This document shows, one piece after another, positions 27,410 through 31,333 of a stretch of 31,333 nucleotides of DNA. The notes under the pieces were generated by a model. It saw only the letters and a program-made list of their open reading frames with translations. It did no database searches and was not told the origin of the DNA. The position numbers and the translations under genes are program-made. How positions within the stretch are numbered: position 1 is the first letter of the stretch; every line of letters begins with the position of its first letter. Source of the stretch: a virus; IMG/VR virus record IMGVR_UViG_3300010354_000349, positions 1 through 31,333 of that record, one strand, 5' to 3'.

Positions 27410-28591
27410 ATGGTCAAAAGATTCGTTATTAGGTTAATCAACAGCGGTGGCGGCATTGTTGCAAACTCAAAAATTGTAACTTATAATGACCTATTAGACT
27501 CATCATCGAAAATAAAAAGTTATGATTTTACTGATAGGCTATTAACCGGAAATGTTGTTACAAATTCTAATTCGCGAACACAAACTTATAAAACATTAGA
27601 ACCTGCACCGAGTCCACCGCCTAGCCCAACTCCTAGTCCGACACCTACTCCTACTCCTACCCCTACTCCGACTCCAACACCAACTCCATCTACATTAGTT
27701 GATCCAAAGAATTACTGTTTTCAATCTGGATCAATAACAGCAATTGATACTACGACAGACTCTATTGCTGGTTGGACAATCTATAAGATGAATGTACGAA
27801 TGAATGGACAGAGTACCATTCTAAATTGTCCGACTCCGGCCGATATCACTCCAATTGGGGCTAATCCCCCTGATACTGGGGACGCACTTGGCGATACTCC
27901 GGCTATCTTTAATTCTACTATGTTGGCCACTCTTGGACAGGAAGTTGTTGTACCAGGAGATCCAGCCCAAAGATTTATAAGTTTGCAGCTGAGTGGAACC
28001 TCAGCAGCAGGCTATGGCATAATTCGAGGACCCTACATAGTAACTAACTCTTATGAATACTTAGCTCCTGGCAATATAATATCTTTTATGTATCGTGCAA
28101 GTTTCAATGGTGATGACTATGATGTTATAGTATACCTACAAGACATCAACGATTGTGCTCGGCAAATAGTTATATTGAATATAACTGGACTAGGGTCCAC
28201 TGGCTGGGTCAAGTGCCAATATCAAATGAAATTAGGTGAAACTGGCGATTATAAATTTGTTTTTGTAAATGGCAGTTATGATGCCAGTGGATTAAAAGGT
28301 GTTGGAGCTAATTTTGATTTTACATGTTTAGAGATTGATCGAACTGGTGCTCCCCCGCCTCCTTCTGTTTCAACAACTCCTGCGCCTGATATTTTTGGCA
28401 ATAAACCACCCACTCCACCTGGCACAGATTTATACGCAAAACAAGAAATAGACGAAGGAGGTATGATTTCTGGCCCAACTCCTCCGGTTATTTTAACTAT
28501 AAATGATGGTGTTACATTCAGGTTTAATGGAGATTATGAATATACTATTACCAAAATATCTTATAGTGATGGTACACCACTTCCTTATTAA
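27410..28591 (+). CDS. Putative adhesin with Pro-Thr linker and jelly-roll-like domain
   Basis: 393 residues. Residues 1-60 are a small N-terminal domain (MVKRFVIRLINSGGGIVANS). Residues about 64-94 are a long Pro/Ser/Thr linker. The central region (about 100-315) is beta-rich and ends with features of carbohydrate-binding-like jelly rolls: GYGIIRGPYIVTNSYEYLAP, YDVIVYLQDIND, STGWVKCQYQMKLGETGDYK, FVFVNGSYDASGLKGVGANF. A second Pro-rich stretch (about 320-345) precedes a short C-terminal domain (GVTFRFNGDYEYTITKISYS). This architecture suggests a flexible stalk presenting a binding domain at the host surface. I recognise no named family. There is no signal peptide, so it would be assembled in the cytoplasm as part of the virion. 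The next gene follows after three bases. Confidence 0.7.
   Translation: MVKRFVIRLINSGGGIVANSKIVTYNDLLDSSSKIKSYDFTDRLLTGNVVTNSNSRTQTYKTLEPAPSPPPSPTPSPTPTPTPTPTPTPTPTPSTLVDPKNYCFQSGSITAIDTTTDSIAGWTIYKMNVRMNGQSTILNCPTPADITPIGANPPDTGDALGDTPAIFNSTMLATLGQEVVVPGDPAQRFISLQLSGTSAAGYGIIRGPYIVTNSYEYLAPGNIISFMYRASFNGDDYDVIVYLQDINDCARQIVILNITGLGSTGWVKCQYQMKLGETGDYKFVFVNGSYDASGLKGVGANFDFTCLEIDRTGAPPPPSVSTTPAPDIFGNKPPTPPGTDLYAKQEIDEGGMISGPTPPVILTINDGVTFRFNGDYEYTITKISYSDGTPLPY
27601..27690 (+). repeat. Pro-Thr/Pro-Ser coding repeat tract
   Basis: About 90 bases of CCNACN/CCNAGN triplet pairs encoding the Pro-Thr linker of the protein starting at 27410. It is longer than the related tract at 27005-27047. Confidence 0.85.
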
Positions 28592-28594
28592 TCA

Positions 28595-30769
28595 ATGACA
28601 ACAAATAATTTACACAAATACACTATTCTACTAGCTAAACATCAAGATTTAGATGATTTCTATAATGACATGGAAAGCCCGGGTGGTAATTTATATATCC
28701 CTAATCGTAGAGTAGATTTAGCTTTGAGAAGACCATTTAGTAGAAATACCCAATATTATCTTACCCACGATGAAGCCAAATTGGTTTCACAGGATCCTCG
28801 AGTGCTATTTGTTAGATTAACTGATGATCCTAATGTTGAAGATATCTTAAGCACTAGTCCGCATCCCGAAGACTGGGTAAGCTGGACTTCTGCAAGTGAC
28901 TATTTTACAAAAAGAAAACGCACTGCCCCAGAAGAAGCCTATAGTCCCGTTGAAGCTATAGGAATTACTAATTGGGGGTTGTTAAGAACTGCAGAAATAC
29001 AAAATAGAGATATGTGGGAATCTGGTCCCAGTACAATAGATCCAGCTTCACCTACTAAATGGTATAATGCACATGCCCTATTACAATCTAAATTTGGTGG
29101 ACATAATATAGATATGGTGATCTGGGACGGAATTTTTGACCCAAATCACCCAGATTTCGCAGTTAATCCTGACGGCACTGGGGGCACTCGTGCCATTCAG
29201 CGAGATTGGTATAGTAGAAATACAGCTTGTGGGTATCCTTATACTGGGCCTTATCCTTATGTAAGAAACCGGTTTTTTACAGGATTTGGTTTTGCCGATG
29301 TAGATTTACTTAATTCAGCCAGTGGTCAACATGGAGTTCATGTGGCTTCTACTGCGGCAGGTAATCGTCATGGATTCGCAAGAGAAGCTAACATATATAA
29401 TATAGGTTTTTTAAGCCGTGACGGTTTCAATTGGGATCAAGCACGGGACCTTCTTTACGACTGGCATGTAAATGTCAAGCCTGCTCAGGGAAATAACAAT
29501 TTAACTGTTATTAATCTCAGTGCCGGTTCAAATGCATTTGTTGCATATGCAGATATAGATTATTTCATGGTCAATGGTTCAAGAGTAGATGATCCAAGGG
29601 GAGGAAACACATGGGCACTTGCTGACTTTACTTTGTCCAGAAGTATTCAATTAGGAATAAGTTGGCAGGGGCAGAGACGGGCTACAGGTATAAACTTTGC
29701 TGTAGCATATCCCGATAGACAAGCCGACATAGAAGACATGATTAGCGCGGGCATTTATTTTGTCACAGCCGGTGGCAACGATCAAAATACCATTCATGCA
29801 TGGGATAATGATAATCGGGTAGTTAAAAAGAATACTCAGTTTTACTATTATAATAGAGGATCGTTTACATCACAAAATGCTATTATTGTAGGAAATATGG
29901 ATACTACTGGACAACCTAGGCTGCATTTAACTTCGGCTCGTGGGGCGGGAGTCACTGTTAGTGCGCCTGGCACAGATATTTGGGCAGCATCAAATGTTCT
30001 AGCTGATCCAAGTGATAAAAATTTTAAATTTTTACCCGACTATAGAAATATAAATTATGCTTTACGACCAGAAACTGGAACGAGCATGGCATCGCCTCAT
30101 GTTGCCGGTGTGGTGGCTTTGATTCTAAATGAAGATCCTGGCTTAACTCCGGCTGCTGTTAAAGCTAAAATTATGAATGATTCAGCAAAAGGCCAATTGT
30201 ACATAAATTATGGATATTCGCTCTCGCACCCATTGGCATTTGCACATAACGATGGAATTCTAACATCATCAAATATCATTATTTCTGAGTTTACACCTAA
30301 TAGTGAAATATTTCGCACTAAAACAATAAGTTCAGGTGTAACGACTCTTGCGCCACAAGCGAAATCTATCAGTCTGAGTTTTAATAGTAATCCAACTAAT
30401 GTTGGGTTTATATATAGAGTGGCTTTGAAAGATAGAGCAGATATTAGCATTGATATACAAGTCGACAACGACAGCACTAACTTCCCTAATGTTACCTACC
30501 CTGCTACATCAACTCATGGAACTCCATTTTCGTGGAGTATTTCAGGTGGCACACCGGGGGACACTTATTTCGTTTGGACTAAAGGTGCTTTTAGAGTTCG
30601 AGTACCTGCAACTGGTGGTGCTGTGCTTGATGGATCCGGTAGCATAAGTTACAACAATGCCGATTGGTCAACTGTGCAGGGCGGTACGGCCAACTTCGGG
30701 ACTATTACTGTAATATTTTATTTTGGTAATGGACACATTGTAACTAAACAACATACAGTTTCGCAATAA
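28595..30769 (+). CDS. Subtilisin-like serine protease (S8) in the tail-fibre region
   Basis: 724 residues. The catalytic set of subtilases is present: D178 in IWDGIFDPNHPDF, H246 in GQHGVHVASTAAG, oxyanion N395 in TAGGND, and S497 in GTSMASPHVAGVVALIL. The residue after the Asp is Gly rather than the usual Thr, and D-T-G-I reads D-G-I-F. Residues about 5-90 (YTILLAKHQDLDDFYNDMES; YYLTHDEAKLVSQDPRVLFV) look like an inhibitor-I9-type propeptide that would fold the enzyme and be cut off. About 200 residues follow the catalytic domain and hold a beta-rich module (TYFVWTKGAFRVRVP) that may anchor it in the virion. There is no secretion signal, so it is probably virion-borne or acts on virion proteins. 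Possible targets are host surface proteins or the giant structural proteins; not decidable here. No clear ribosome-binding site precedes the ATG. Confidence 0.88.
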   Translation: MTTNNLHKYTILLAKHQDLDDFYNDMESPGGNLYIPNRRVDLALRRPFSRNTQYYLTHDEAKLVSQDPRVLFVRLTDDPNVEDILSTSPHPEDWVSWTSASDYFTKRKRTAPEEAYSPVEAIGITNWGLLRTAEIQNRDMWESGPSTIDPASPTKWYNAHALLQSKFGGHNIDMVIWDGIFDPNHPDFAVNPDGTGGTRAIQRDWYSRNTACGYPYTGPYPYVRNRFFTGFGFADVDLLNSASGQHGVHVASTAAGNRHGFAREANIYNIGFLSRDGFNWDQARDLLYDWHVNVKPAQGNNNLTVINLSAGSNAFVAYADIDYFMVNGSRVDDPRGGNTWALADFTLSRSIQLGISWQGQRRATGINFAVAYPDRQADIEDMISAGIYFVTAGGNDQNTIHAWDNDNRVVKKNTQFYYYNRGSFTSQNAIIVGNMDTTGQPRLHLTSARGAGVTVSAPGTDIWAASNVLADPSDKNFKFLPDYRNINYALRPETGTSMASPHVAGVVALILNEDPGLTPAAVKAKIMNDSAKGQLYINYGYSLSHPLAFAHNDGILTSSNIIISEFTPNSEIFRTKTISSGVTTLAPQAKSISLSFNSNPTNVGFIYRVALKDRADISIDIQVDNDSTNFPNVTYPATSTHGTPFSWSISGGTPGDTYFVWTKGAFRVRVPATGGAVLDGSGSISYNNADWSTVQGGTANFGTITVIFYFGNGHIVTKQHTVSQ

Positions 30770-30775
30770 ACAAAA

Positions 30776-31333
30776 ATGATTGTAACTATACCTTCAAATC
30801 TATGTTTGCCAGTAGGTAATACTGCTACAGTTAATGTTGCCGTTACTGTCAGTGAGTCTACAGTTTCTACCGATTTTTATCTAATACAAAATTTTTTGTA
30901 TCAGAAAGGTATTCAAGCAATTGCAATTGATACGCCAGTAAATGTTGGCATGAATTGGCAAGCAAATTTAACTGTGCGACCAAATAATGTAGGTTATAGC
31001 GTGACATCAAACACCGCTTCGGTAATGAATGGCAGTGCCGGGCTCGAATTGTTAGCTACCGCCGCCAATATCAGGGAAAGCATTGCTAAAATTATTACTG
31101 TACAGTTACCTTTTGAAATTGCTACTAAAGACCCAGCTAGTCCATGGCCTAATAGGTTTGACGATGAAATTGAGTTTTATCACACAGATTGGCCTGTTTT
31201 TAAATTAAAGAACTTACTTTCTATAGTAAAATTTGTTGGGATAAATTCTTATTTTAAAAATTTTTACGGCGGCAGCCTTGATGCCGATCAAACATACATA
31301 TTTAGATATGAAGGTATTAGTAAAAATTCCATA
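30776..31333 (+). CDS. Unrecognised protein, N-terminal part (cut by window edge)
   Basis: Open from ATG 30776 to the right edge, 186 codons without a stop, six bases after the protease gene. The first ~35 residues look like an Ig-like strand pair (VTIPSNLCLPVGNTATVNVA; VTVSESTVST). A run of beta-type sequence (QANLTVRPNNVGYSVTSNTA) follows, then an aromatic-rich part (WPNRFDDEIEFYHTDWPVFK; YFKNFYGGSLDADQTYIFRY). No catalytic motif or membrane segment is seen. I do not recognise it. Position at the end of the fibre and protease run suggests another surface or fibre-associated virion protein. Confidence 0.75.
   Translation, partial: MIVTIPSNLCLPVGNTATVNVAVTVSESTVSTDFYLIQNFLYQKGIQAIAIDTPVNVGMNWQANLTVRPNNVGYSVTSNTASVMNGSAGLELLATAANIRESIAKIITVQLPFEIATKDPASPWPNRFDDEIEFYHTDWPVFKLKNLLSIVKFVGINSYFKNFYGGSLDADQTYIFRYEGISKNSI

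Noticed and set aside
27601-27690. Regular short repeats that could suggest a CRISPR-like array
   Set aside because: The period is six bases without spacers, and it encodes a Pro-Thr linker in frame.

Overview
The window is a segment of a tailed-phage genome of the T4-like myovirus group, AT-rich and most like the long-baseplate T4-like phages of aquatic bacteria. The evidence is the gene set itself. Two minus-strand replication and transcription genes (a gp47/SbcD-type nuclease, cut by the window edge, and a gp55-type late sigma factor) sit next to a long plus-strand run of baseplate genes in a T4-like order. There are no bacterial housekeeping genes, tRNAs, insertion sequences or CRISPR arrays. 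The host cannot be read from this sequence; resemblance to marine or freshwater phages rests on remembered family features (cupredoxin inserts, DUF4214-like modules, Pro-Thr linkers).

Layout. 1-1215 (minus): gp47-like phosphoesterase and gp55-like sigma factor. 1216-1296: divergent promoter region. 1297-7855 (plus): a gp48-like tube/baseplate protein, gp53, a gp27-like hub with an M15-peptidase-like N-terminus, a gp5-like spike with a C-terminal lysozyme-like domain, and gp25. 7901-24842: a gp6-like wedge protein of 1357 residues and an enormous 4285-residue protein in the gp7 position; both are enlarged by inserted extracellular-type modules. 24857-25610: a 48-residue gene and a 201-residue structural gene sharing a short motif. 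25650-31333: the adhesin/fibre region, with an S74-chaperone tail fibre, two proteins with Pro-Thr linkers, a subtilisin-like protease with all catalytic residues, and an unrecognised partial gene.

How it works together. gp55-type sigma factors direct late transcription from TATAAATA-like boxes, and such boxes stand before several of the structural genes here. The hub, spike and wedge proteins would form the baseplate that triggers contraction and pierces the cell wall; the fibres and protease would act at the host surface. Genes are packed with gaps of 0-45 bases, and no intergenic stretch exceeds about 80 bases.

Most unusual points: a type-1 copper site built into the gp6-like wedge; an SGNH-hydrolase domain in the giant protein whose nucleophile position is Gly and which is split by beta modules; a tandem duplication of a DUF4214-like module; late-promoter boxes placed so that transcription would start at the ATG (candidate leaderless mRNAs); a virion-region subtilase; and a sigma factor whose best ribosome-binding site points to an ATT start.
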